From Candidatus Bathyarchaeota archaeon (GTDB lineage Archaea > Thermoproteota > Bathyarchaeia > Bathyarchaeales > Bathyarchaeaceae): a DNA stretch of 5,924 bases. Below, piece after piece: positions 1-5,700 of the stretch (within the stretch, counting starts at the first letter, position 1; every line of letters begins with the position of its first letter). Under the pieces are notes generated by a model that was given only the letters and a program-made list of their open reading frames with translations, had not been told where the DNA came from and did not search any database. The stretch spans positions 1-5,924 of the forward strand of contig CP070828.1 of assembly GCA_020344715.1 (NCBI GenBank). The letters are read 5' to 3'. The position numbers and the translations under genes were made by a program.

Positions 1-419
1 AAATGCTGATCTGGTGTCTGCCGTCGCGAGGAACAATTGGGGTTCAGTATGTTAAGAACCTGAAAAAAGCCATGGACGAAGAGGAGCTGGACCGAGCGGT
101 AATTGTGACAAATGGCAGATACACTCAAGCAGCGCGGGTCAACGCTCAAGGAGGCGGCATAGAACTGATTCCCAAAATCTTTCCGTCTTTCAACATTTTC
201 GACCATGTCTTGGTGCCGAAACATGAGATTGTCAAACCGGATGAACGAGAAAAGCTATTGCATGAATACAGGGTGGAACCTTTTCAGTTGCCTCACTTGA
301 AAGCGTCCGATCCGGCAGTTGTGGCTATTGGAGCAAAGCCGGGTGACATCGTTAGAATCATCAGAGACAGTCCAACAGCTGGCAAGTACGTATCTTACAG
401 ACACGTGGTTGAAGACTAG
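1..419 (+). CDS. rpoH: DNA-directed RNA polymerase subunit H (Rpb5 family), 5'-truncated by the window edge, with an N-terminal jaw-like domain
   Basis: This subunit is part of the lower jaw of archaeal RNA polymerase and is homologous to eukaryotic Rpb5. About 138 residues are visible. The C-terminal assembly domain (visible residues about 64-138) is unmistakable: HVLVPKHEI, then [29 protein letters not shown], and the ending [13 protein letters not shown], which parallels SGRYASYRIC of eukaryotic Rpb5. Ordinary archaeal RpoH consists of this domain alone, about 75-90 residues. Here roughly 60 further residues precede it in the same frame ([15 protein letters not shown], then [16 protein letters not shown] and IELIP). 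They line up by eye with the end of the Rpb5 N-terminal jaw domain, which has a restriction-endonuclease-like fold. The ATG at base 3 lies mid-domain and has no room for a ribosome binding site, so the true start is probably upstream of the window. I see no internal start with a good ribosome binding site just before the assembly domain. No rpoB follows, although many archaea have rpoH-rpoB-rpoA clusters. The family call is nearly certain; the extension is the less certain part. Confidence 0.95.
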   Translation, partial: MLIWCLPSRGTIGVQYVKNLKKAMDEEELDRAVIVTNGRYTQAARVNAQGGGIELIPKIFPSFNIFDHVLVPKHEIVKPDEREKLLHEYRVEPFQLPHLKASDPAVVAIGAKPGDIVRIIRDSPTAGKYVSYRHVVED

Positions 420-482
420 ACTGCGTATTCAAGACAGGTGTTCTGAACACAACCGCTGATCTGTTACCTGGGGTTCTTAAGG

Positions 483-497
483 AGACGTATTCCGTCT
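483..497 (+). terminator. weak hairpin downstream of rpoH, possible terminator
   Basis: The sequence AGACG, loop TATTC, CGTCT forms a 5-bp perfect stem 63 bases after the rpoH stop. It is followed by GATTT rather than a long T run. Archaeal termination depends mainly on T-rich tracts, so this is only a tentative site for the end of the rpoH transcript. Confidence 0.2.
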
Positions 498-556
498 GAT
501 TTGCCGAGTTTCTGTAGATGTGTACAACAGATCTTATATGCGGATGTATTTCTAGC

Positions 557-563
557 AAATATA
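557..563 (+). promoter_or_regulatory. TATA-like box, candidate promoter for the small gene at 684
   Basis: AAATATA lies 127 bases upstream of the TTG start at 684. With the usual archaeal spacing of about 25 bases from TATA box to start, a transcript would begin near 586 and carry a leader of about 100 bases that includes the two hairpins at 614-651. A second AT-rich patch, TTATAT around 534-539, is an alternative. Neither has a clear BRE, so confidence is low. Confidence 0.25.
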
Positions 564-613
564 CCGTGACGGAAATGAAAAGGAAGAGAAAGCGCACTCG
601 GCTACCGATGAGG

Positions 614-651
614 GCTTGGTGGTTCTAGCCAAAGCGTCGCGGTCTAGCGAC
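614..651 (+). other. two tandem hairpins in the presumed leader of the small gene
   Basis: Two stem-loops stand almost back to back. The first pairs GCTTGG (614-619) with CCAAAGC (629-635) with one bulged A and a 9-base loop. The second pairs GTCGC (636-640) perfectly with GCGAC (647-651) around the loop GGTCTA. An alternative fold pairs GGCTA (600-604) with TAGCC (626-630), competing with the first hairpin. No T run follows, so these are not obvious terminators. I recognise no known RNA family: C/D boxes are absent, and although an ACA occurs at 650-652 there is no long guide-pocket hairpin. An RNA role is a possibility only. Confidence 0.3.
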
Positions 652-674
652 ATTCAAGGGAAAAATGGTTTCGG

Positions 675-679
675 GGTGA
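675..679 (+). promoter_or_regulatory. ribosome binding site deciding the TTG start at 684
   Basis: GGTGA (within CGGGGTGAG) matches the GGTGA core of the archaeal Shine-Dalgarno sequence and ends 4 bases before the TTG. The frame is closed upstream by the TAG at 645-647 and has no ATG or GTG between that stop and the TTG. This makes TTG 684 the best start. Confidence 0.6.
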
Positions 680-683
680 GAGC

Positions 684-833
684 TTGAGCGATGAAACAAC
701 AACAGAAGCAACCACAACTCTGCAAAGAAGGAAAGCCCTCGTGCGAGAAGCAATTGAGCTTTTGAGAAAAGCAGATGAAGTTCTCGGTTCGATCATTGAC
801 GCTCGAGCATACGAGCATCACGACTATCAATAG
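684..833 (+). CDS. small hypothetical protein, 49 aa, amphipathic helix
   Basis: This 49-codon frame starts with TTG behind a good GGTGA ribosome binding site and ends with TAG at 831-833. I do not recognise the product. The first 12 residues are acidic and threonine-rich (MSDETTTEATTT), probably disordered. Residues 13-42 should form one amphipathic, charged helix: leucine, isoleucine, valine and alanine recur at helical spacing (L19, A23, L26, L27, A30, V33, L34, I37, I38) between Arg/Lys and Glu/Asp. The tail ends in His, Tyr and Gln. There is no signal peptide, membrane segment or cysteine, so a soluble cytosolic protein, perhaps acting through helix pairing, is the natural guess. The orderly charge pattern and start signals favour a real gene over the cysteine-rich minus-strand frame covering the same bases. 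It follows rpoH on the same strand but probably has its own promoter. Confidence 0.6.
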   Translation: MSDETTTEATTTLQRRKALVREAIELLRKADEVLGSIIDARAYEHHDYQ

Positions 834-996
834 TCTCCCAAAAAACAGAAACAAAAGGTGCGAGGGGGTATCTTCGCCAGGTCGTCAGGTGAGGACTGAA
901 CTTCTTGTTTGCTCTATATAGGCTCTTTCGCTACCATTATTTCGGCTATCTTTGTGACAGCTTGAAAAAGTTGAACTGGTTCGATAACTCAGAAAT
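834..996. other. intergenic region between convergent genes
   Basis: These 163 bases separate the ends of the small plus-strand gene and the minus-strand GX3 gene. Read on the minus strand, they contain T5 at 965-969 and a longer T-rich tract at 840-856, both plausible termination signals for the minus-strand genes. CTATATAG at 914-921 is TATA-like but has no credible gene at the right distance on either strand. No supported coding region was found. Confidence 0.5.
840..856 (-). terminator. T-rich tract on the minus strand, candidate archaeal terminator
   Basis: On the minus strand this stretch reads TTTTGTTTCTGTTTTTT. Oligo-T tracts without a hairpin are the usual archaeal termination signal. 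It lies about 140 bases past the GX3 gene stop and directly after the end of the opposing small gene, where it could prevent read-through into the antisense of that gene. Confidence 0.35.
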
Positions 997-1003
997 CTAT
1001 CGA
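965..1003 (-). terminator. inverted repeat at the GX3 gene stop codon followed by T5
   Basis: TCGATA (1003-998) and TATCGA (986-981) form a perfect 6-bp stem with an 11-base loop. The TAG stop codon (999-997) straddles the 5' arm and the loop. Eleven bases after the stem comes TTTTT (969-965). The arrangement suggests termination right after the gene, although the gap before the T run is longer than in a textbook intrinsic terminator. Confidence 0.35.
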
Positions 1004-1317
1004 GTCCGTTTGTTGGATTGCAGTCGGCTATAGTGAGCAAAGATTACTTCTCGTGAGATCATTGCTTGGCATCCATGGCATCTTCTGTCTTCATCTGCAT
1101 TGATGACCAGCCGATTGTCGAAAACTGGATGGAAGTTGATAGCTCCACATTCACAGGGAATTTTCATGAAGCGTGTTGCTTGAGAGACCATGTTCTTTCG
1201 TTTTCCCTTTTCGAAGCCTTCGTCGTAGCCTCTGTCGTACCCCTTTTTGAACCCTTCATTGAAGCCTTGTCGATACCCTTTGCGTCTTGCTACTTCGCTG
1301 TCTTCTGGCGCAGTCAT
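997..1317 (-). CDS. GX3-repeat (Yae1/Lto1-like motif) and zinc-ribbon-like protein, 106 aa
   Basis: I recognise the motifs but not a named gene. Residues 14-38 hold seven glycines exactly four apart (G14, 18, 22, 26, 30, 34, 38), the first six each followed by Tyr or Phe, with charged residues between. This matches the deca-GX3 motif of eukaryotic Yae1 and Lto1, adaptors that help insert iron-sulfur clusters into the ribosome recycling ATPase ABCE1. A similar GxxxG array occurs in bacterial FliH, so the motif alone does not fix function. Residues 55-83 carry CEC, 22 residues, then CHGC: a zinc-ribbon-like or metal-binding module. The C-terminus is basic (SNKRTR), which would suit nucleic-acid or ribosome contact. 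ATG 1317 was chosen over an upstream in-frame TTG at 1344 because GGAG sits 8 bases before it. The gene follows scpB by 141 bases but has its own TATA-like boxes. Confidence 0.8.
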   Translation of the reverse strand: MTAPEDSEVARRKGYRQGFNEGFKKGYDRGYDEGFEKGKRKNMVSQATRFMKIPCECGAINFHPVFDNRLVINADEDRRCHGCQAMISREVIFAHYSRLQSNKRTR

Positions 1318-1325
1318 AATGGGGG

Positions 1326-1332
1326 CTCCTTT
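1326..1332 (-). promoter_or_regulatory. ribosome binding site of the GX3 gene
   Basis: On the minus strand AAAGGAG ends 8 bases before ATG 1317. It lies inside the extension that the in-frame TTG at 1344 would produce, and therefore favours the ATG as the start. Confidence 0.7.
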
Positions 1333-1365
1333 CTCTCTCTTCAAAATATAAATGTGGAAAGCTAG

Positions 1366-1376
1366 TTAATTATATC
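1366..1376 (-). promoter_or_regulatory. TATA-like box, candidate promoter for the GX3 gene
   Basis: On the minus strand the stretch reads GATATAATTAA. A start of transcription about 25 bases on, near 1345, would leave a leader of about 28 bases before ATG 1317. A second box, AAAATATA around 1394-1401, would start near 1370. Which one is used cannot be told from sequence. Confidence 0.4.
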
Positions 1377-1381
1377 TTGTT

Positions 1382-1393
1382 GAAGTTAACTTC
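1382..1393. promoter_or_regulatory. perfect 12-bp palindrome in the GX3 promoter region, possible operator
   Basis: GAAGTTAACTTC is identical to its own reverse complement. It directly abuts one TATA-like box (1394-1401) and lies five bases upstream of the other (1366-1376). A dimeric winged-helix regulator bound here could block or assist TBP/TFB binding. A 12-bp palindrome can occur by chance about once in 4 kb, so the position rather than the symmetry is the argument. Confidence 0.35.
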
Positions 1394-1442
1394 TATATTT
1401 TTCTTAGCGAATTATTCTAAAAATCGACATATGTTCAACGAA

Positions 1443-1460
1443 AAGACCTATTTTGGTCCT
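1443..1460 (-). terminator. hairpin overlapping the scpB stop codon, candidate terminator
   Basis: On the minus strand AGGACC (1460-1455), loop AAAATA, GGTCTT (1448-1443) forms a 6-bp stem with one G-T pair. The T's at the 3' end of the stem continue as TTTT. Two bases of the scpB TAG (1461-1459) lie in the stem. It may end or attenuate the smc-scpA-scpB transcript before the GX3 gene. Confidence 0.4.
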
Positions 1461-2052
1461 ATTCTTCCTTTTCTGACGTTTCTGAGGGTTCAAATTTCAT
1501 AAAACTTTCAAATATCCCCTTAAGCTGTTGTTTCATAGCTCTCAGGTCGTGGCTCAAACTGAAATAGTCCGCGAAAAACTCGGTGGTTCTTATAACTTTT
1601 GTTCGACCAGTCTTTTCACGGGTAATTAGCCCTAAGTCTTCAAGTTGTTTAAGATGCGGGTAGGCGTGATGACCTCTCACGTCTATGACGTGCGATTGGG
1701 GAATCGGCTGTCGATAGGCAATATACGATAAGGTTCTTAATGGACCCACTGAGAGCAAAGGCCGAAGTGCCAGTTTCCTAACTCTAGGCGTGTATTCCCC
1801 CTTCAACTGCAAAACGAACCTGTCATCCTCCAACTCCAGAATCTCCAATGCGGAGTCACGGTTTCTATACTCTTCCACAAGTTCTTTCGCAAGTTTTCGT
1901 GTCTTATTCTTTGAACGTGTTTTAATGACAGAGGCCAGGGTTTTCAAGTTCAAAGGTCGCCCAGCAACATAGAGTGCTGCTTCAAGCAAGACTAAGTCTT
2001 GCCTTGCAGCAGAGTTTCTGGGTTCAGACAATTCCGACCGCCGGACGGTCAA
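1459..2052 (-). CDS. scpB: segregation and condensation protein B, winged-helix subunit of SMC-ScpA-ScpB
   Basis: ScpB dimers bind the kleisin ScpA and help regulate the SMC ATPase heads during chromosome organisation and segregation. The 197-residue product has the two winged-helix domains of the family. The first is at about residues 18-88, opening with LLEAALYVAGRPLNLKTLA, the usual ScpB beginning. The second is at about 95-167, with LRTLSYIAYRQPIPQ, VRG, LKQLEDLGLI and TTEFFADYFSLS. The last 30 residues are charged and end in an acidic tail. An ATG-type frame extends back to 2148, but those 32 residues overlap scpA deeply and do not look like ScpB. I prefer TTG 2052, which has GGAGG 8 bases upstream. 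A TTG seven codons later is a weaker alternative. The gene overlaps scpA by 29 bases, implying translational coupling. The family is clear; the start is likely but not proven. Confidence 0.92.
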   Translation of the reverse strand: MTVRRSELSEPRNSAARQDLVLLEAALYVAGRPLNLKTLASVIKTRSKNKTRKLAKELVEEYRNRDSALEILELEDDRFVLQLKGEYTPRVRKLALRPLLSVGPLRTLSYIAYRQPIPQSHVIDVRGHHAYPHLKQLEDLGLITREKTGRTKVIRTTEFFADYFSLSHDLRAMKQQLKGIFESFMKFEPSETSEKEE

Positions 2053-2725
2053 ATGCTGGTCCTCCAGCAAGAGTGATGTAGATTTCGTCAAGTTCTGGCT
2101 TTTGCCACAACGCGACGTCGCCTTTCTGAGCCAGAAATAGAAGAACAATGAATGTTTTAATTGCCTCTAGTTTCTCTAGATCTGCAACAACTTTGGAAAA
2201 TAGGATGGGCGTACTCTCTCTAGTGAGTCTGCGTAAAAGCCGATGTAGTTTTCCCATATGATCTTCAATTTCCATCATGTAGACGTCAGCCGGAGGCAAG
2301 ATCTCAGATGGAGGAGGTAAAACGGGCACGACACGTGGTTTCACAGTGAAGACTCGTTCTCCTTTGAGCACTTCATCTAGCACTTGAAGCAGATGATGAA
2401 GCGTTGTGGACGTCAATTCATAGCGAAACGGCAGAGAAAGAGGTGGTGGCAGAAACTCCGGCTTGACTTTGGGTGGAGTAGTGGGTGCTTCCTCCAGTTT
2501 CAGTAGCAGTTTAGATTTCATCAAGTATATTGTGGAAGAGGAATCAACAGCCATGCCTGAAGCTCTGAAGTCGATCTGCCCGCTTTTTTCCATTTCTTGG
2601 AGAAAGGAATTCAACAGGTAGGATATGTTGATGTCCCAGGGCTTAATGTTGCGAAGTCTGTTTAACTCAAAGAGAATGTTCCACGGAGGGTTGAAATAGA
2701 AAGGTTTCTCGACTTGAGCAGTCAT
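2024..2725 (-). CDS. scpA: segregation and condensation protein A, kleisin subunit of SMC-ScpA-ScpB
   Basis: ScpA is the kleisin that bridges the two SMC heads and closes the ring through which DNA is held; ScpB docks on its middle part. The product has 233 residues, about the usual archaeal length. Residues 9-78 form the N-terminal kleisin domain that contacts the SMC neck: PPWNILFELNRLRNIKPWDINISYLLNSFLQ, then STIYLMKSKLLLKLEE, matching the family's LLxLI..kkidIwdI and AxxLxxxKSxxLL patterns (motif described by key residues only). A proline-rich linker follows (about 79-105), then the C-terminal winged helix that binds the SMC cap (about 150-220: FSKVVADLEKLEAIKTFIVL, LFLAQKGDVALWQ, DEIYITL). 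The start ATG overlaps the smc stop by one base (TGATG), with a weak GAGG 10 bases before it, pointing to coupling with smc translation. Confidence 0.93.
   Translation of the reverse strand: MTAQVEKPFYFNPPWNILFELNRLRNIKPWDINISYLLNSFLQEMEKSGQIDFRASGMAVDSSSTIYLMKSKLLLKLEEAPTTPPKVKPEFLPPPLSLPFRYELTSTTLHHLLQVLDEVLKGERVFTVKPRVVPVLPPPSEILPPADVYMMEIEDHMGKLHRLLRRLTRESTPILFSKVVADLEKLEAIKTFIVLLFLAQKGDVALWQKPELDEIYITLAGGPAFDRPAVGIV
2061..2065 (-). promoter_or_regulatory. ribosome binding site inside scpA that sets the scpB TTG start
   Basis: On the minus strand GGAGG ends 8 bases before TTG 2052. It falls within the scpA codons for Gly-Gly-Pro near the ScpA C-terminus. It is the best ribosome binding site seen upstream of any candidate scpB start. 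Confidence 0.6.
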
Positions 2726-5700
2726 CAGTCAACTGCCTCTGTGAAGACTGTGGAAACCACGTTGGAAACGCTGTTGCGTTCATATACGCCGTAGACCTTT
2801 GCGGCTTTGGTTGCCATTCCTGGTTTCAAGGTTATAACTATAAACTGTGATTTCACTGATTCCTCTGCAAGGAGTTCTCCGAGTTTTGCCACGTGAAAGG
2901 CATCAAGGTGGGCATCTACTTCATCAAATAAATAGAATGACGCAGGCATAAGATCTTGTATCGCAAACAGAAATGCTACGGCCGACACCGATCTTTCACC
3001 GCTACTAGCGCCGCTTATGAGAATTGGAGGCTTGTCTGGAAACTTGACAACCATGTCCATACCTCCTTTAAACGGCTCTTCTGGACTGACAAGTTTCAGG
3101 AAGGCTTCGCCGCCATCAGTGAGTTTGTTGAAAAATTTGCTGAAGTTCTGGTTGATTTTGGTGAAGGCTTCCATGAATATGCGTCTCTTTTTTCTTTCGA
3201 TCTCATCCATGAACTCAAAAATGGCTTGTCTTTCTCGCTCCAGTTCATTCATACGTATGGAGAGTTCTTTATACCGGGAAATCTGTTCCCCGTAGTGGGA
3301 TTGAGCCAATTGGTTGACAGCGCCCAGCCGCTCCAATTCTAGCGACATGAGTTTGAGTGAGGATTCTACGGCGTGAAGTTCGTCCATTGAAACCTCAAAT
3401 GGTTGTTCATAGCCGATCTCTCTCAGTTTCGAAAGACCCTGGTCTAACTGCAGTTGAAGCGTCTGCTGGTTCAATTGAAGCCTATTGTATAAGCTTTCGG
3501 CGTGATCGTACGCACTATCCAGCCGGTGCGACTGCTTGTCAATACTGTCGATCTGATCTGTGAACTTTTTCGCTTCCTTGCGGGCGCCTAGTAACGAGCG
3601 CGAGAGTTCCTCTTTGGAGCTATCTAGTTCAGTGAGTTCTTTTTCCAGAATCACTTTTTCTTCTATAGCTCCTTTCACTTCGTCTTCGATCGTGGCGAGT
3701 TGGCGTTCCACTTTTGTGCGTTGAATGCGAACGTTTCCATAATTTATCTTGAGCACGTCTTCAAGCTTTGACTTTTGAGTTGAAAGATCTGTTTCAATGC
3801 CTCCGAGTTTTTGTCGCAGCTCTACGAGTTCGTCCCCAAGTCTTGCTCGATAAGACTCCAGTTCTTGAATTTGCACGGGGTCGATTTTTCGTCTTAAGTC
3901 AGCTAACTCATTTCTAAGCTTTTGTGTTTTGTTTGTCAGGGCTTTGCGTTGCGCTTTCTGAACTCCTGTTTGGGTTCTTTCCTTCTCGAGTTGAGCTGCT
4001 ATTCTCTTGGCGTACCGTTCGATGCGTCCAATGTTTTTACTTGTCATCTTTGTGCTTCTTTGCAGCCTAGCAGTTTCATTGTCTAATGTGCTTATGGTTT
4101 CAGTCAGTCGAGTGCTTTCCATTTTTGCTCGGTCTATCTCTTCCTCAAAGGTTGACAAGTCGCCTCCTCTTCTGTCCAAGTGCTCTCGAAGCGTTCTCAC
4201 AGCATCGTCTAGGCTTTTGAGAGCTAATTCGCTTGGGACAAGAGAAGTGAAGTCGACTGGGGCTCGATAGTAACCGCTTTCCAGGGCGCCGCCGGCTTCA
4301 TAGAGATCTCCATTAACCGTAACTGTGCGATGGCCTTCACGAGAGGCTAGCAAGGCTGCCTTGTCATCATTTGCCACGAGCGTATCGCCGAAAACGAAAG
4401 TTATGGCTGGTTCAAATTTCTTCTGATATTTGACAAATTTCGAGGCTGTTCCGCTAATTCCTCCAATTCTCGGCGAACGCATAGACTTTGCAGATAGTAG
4501 TTCTCGTAACGGTATGATCTTAATTCTGCCTAGTTTTAGGCGTTTTAAGGTTTCCGTGCACGTGAACGCCACTTCGACATCCCGTACTACGAGGGCGTCG
4601 AGCCAGCCAGCAGCTGTTGCTTCTACTGTTTGCCGGTAGCCTCGTTCCACTTTTATTAGATCTCTTAGCCTGCCGAATATGCCGGGCACAACGCCGAGTT
4701 CTCCCATTTCTTCAATATTTCGTAGAGCGGCTTCTTCTCCAGCGACGGCCTCTGCCAGTTTCCTTTGAGTCTCAAACTCAACCACGGCCTCACGGGCGGA
4801 GCTAGCGATTTTCCCAGCTTCAGCCATCTCCTGCCCCACGGCTTCCTTCTGTGCCGTTTTTTTGTCTAGCGTTTGCTCTAGACTCTTAAGTCTGCTTTTC
4901 TGTTCTTTTTTCACTTCTGAGAGATCTTTGAATGATTTTTTGAGTTCTTCGAGTGTTGATGTGAACCGTTGTTTTCGAGTGTTCAAGTCTTCTAGTCGGC
5001 GAGACAACGCTCTTATAGTTGCTTGGTTCTGCGCATATGCACTTCTGAGAGTAACCAAGTTCCGATAGACTTTGTCAAGCTGTTGCTCAACTTCGCGCAT
5101 CCGTTTACTGTTTTCGCCTAGGTTGGTCCAGAGCTGAGATGTTTCGTCAACCAAGGAATCATGCTGAGCTTGCTTGGTGGTTATTTCTTTGAGCCGGCGG
5201 TTGCGCTCGCGTTGCAGCTGCCTGACGTCCTGGCGGATTTCTGTCATTTCTTTCTTCGTTGATTCAAGCTGCTGCAGGTGATTCTCTCTTACTTTCTTGA
5301 GTCCTTCAATGCTGGCTGTTGAGGCTCCGATCTTGGTGTTAAGCTCGGCTAGCCTTGATTTGACTTCACCGATTCTGATCTGAGTTTCAAGTATTCGCGT
5401 GCTGCCCTCTTCAACCATTTCCGAGCTGATTGTCCTCCATTCCTTTTCGACATCGTGGCGCTGAGATCGTAGCTGCTCTCGCAAGGTCTTGAGCTCTTCA
5501 ACTTTGGCTTCCGCTTCCATGATCTTGGACTGAGAATCCTTGAATTTATTTTCGATTGCTCCAATCTCGTGGGAGATTTTGGTGGCTTCCAGACGTTTGA
5601 TTTCGCTTTGGATGTAGTTGTGGCGAAGGAGCTGGTTGCGTTCTCTTTCGAGGTCGTCTACTCTCTTTTGCACTTCGTCCACTCTGCCCATAGCAGTCCG

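Larger units (their letters stand above)
420..683. other. intergenic region between rpoH and the small gene
   Basis: I find no convincing gene in these 264 bases. They contain a weak hairpin soon after rpoH (483-497), a TATA-like stretch (557-563), a purine-rich run (571-592) and two adjacent hairpins (about 614-651) just before the small gene. Short open frames exist, such as a 35-codon one from ATG 518 ending at the TAG 627, but none has a ribosome binding site or a recognisable product. The minus-strand frame here is cysteine- and serine-rich with no domain and looks like chance. Confidence 0.5.

Noticed and set aside
361..597. 78-codon minus-strand frame overlapping the end of rpoH
   Set aside because: It overlaps rpoH antisense, has no recognisable domain and irregular composition; probably chance.
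518..629. Short plus-strand frame from ATG 518 ending in a Lys/Arg-rich stretch
   Set aside because: The basic run briefly suggested ribosomal protein L41e, but the sequence does not match it, there is no ribosome binding site, and the frame ends at the TAG at 626-628 after Trp-Trp-Phe.
612..636. tRNA T-arm-like sequence GGTTCTAGCC
   Set aside because: No matching acceptor, D or anticodon stems could be built around it; likewise GGTTCGATAAC at 979-989 lacks a stem.
654..854. 66-codon minus-strand frame over the small gene
   Set aside because: It is rich in Cys, Phe and low-complexity runs arising from the reverse of the Thr/Gln codons of the 684-833 gene, and shows no domain; the plus-strand frame has better start signals and a coherent helix.
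914..921. CTATATAG as a promoter
   Set aside because: TATA-like on both strands, but no supported gene starts at a suitable distance either way.
905..1033. 42-codon plus-strand frame with TTG 905 behind a GAGG
   Set aside because: The ribosome binding site is 10 bases away and the product is an unpatterned mix of aromatic and basic residues; it runs into the antisense of the GX3 gene. Length is within chance expectation.
1066..1365. 99-codon plus-strand frame opposite the GX3 gene
   Set aside because: It is the antisense shadow of the GX3 and cysteine module, whose regular repeat and motif make the minus strand the coding one.
2053..2148. Longer ScpB start at 2148
   Set aside because: It would add 32 residues unlike ScpB and overlap scpA by 125 bases, with a better-placed ribosome binding site available for TTG 2052.
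2956..5564. Several 60-130 codon frames on either strand within smc
   Set aside because: All lie inside the clear SMC coding frame and have no domains; they are shadows of long coiled-coil coding sequence.
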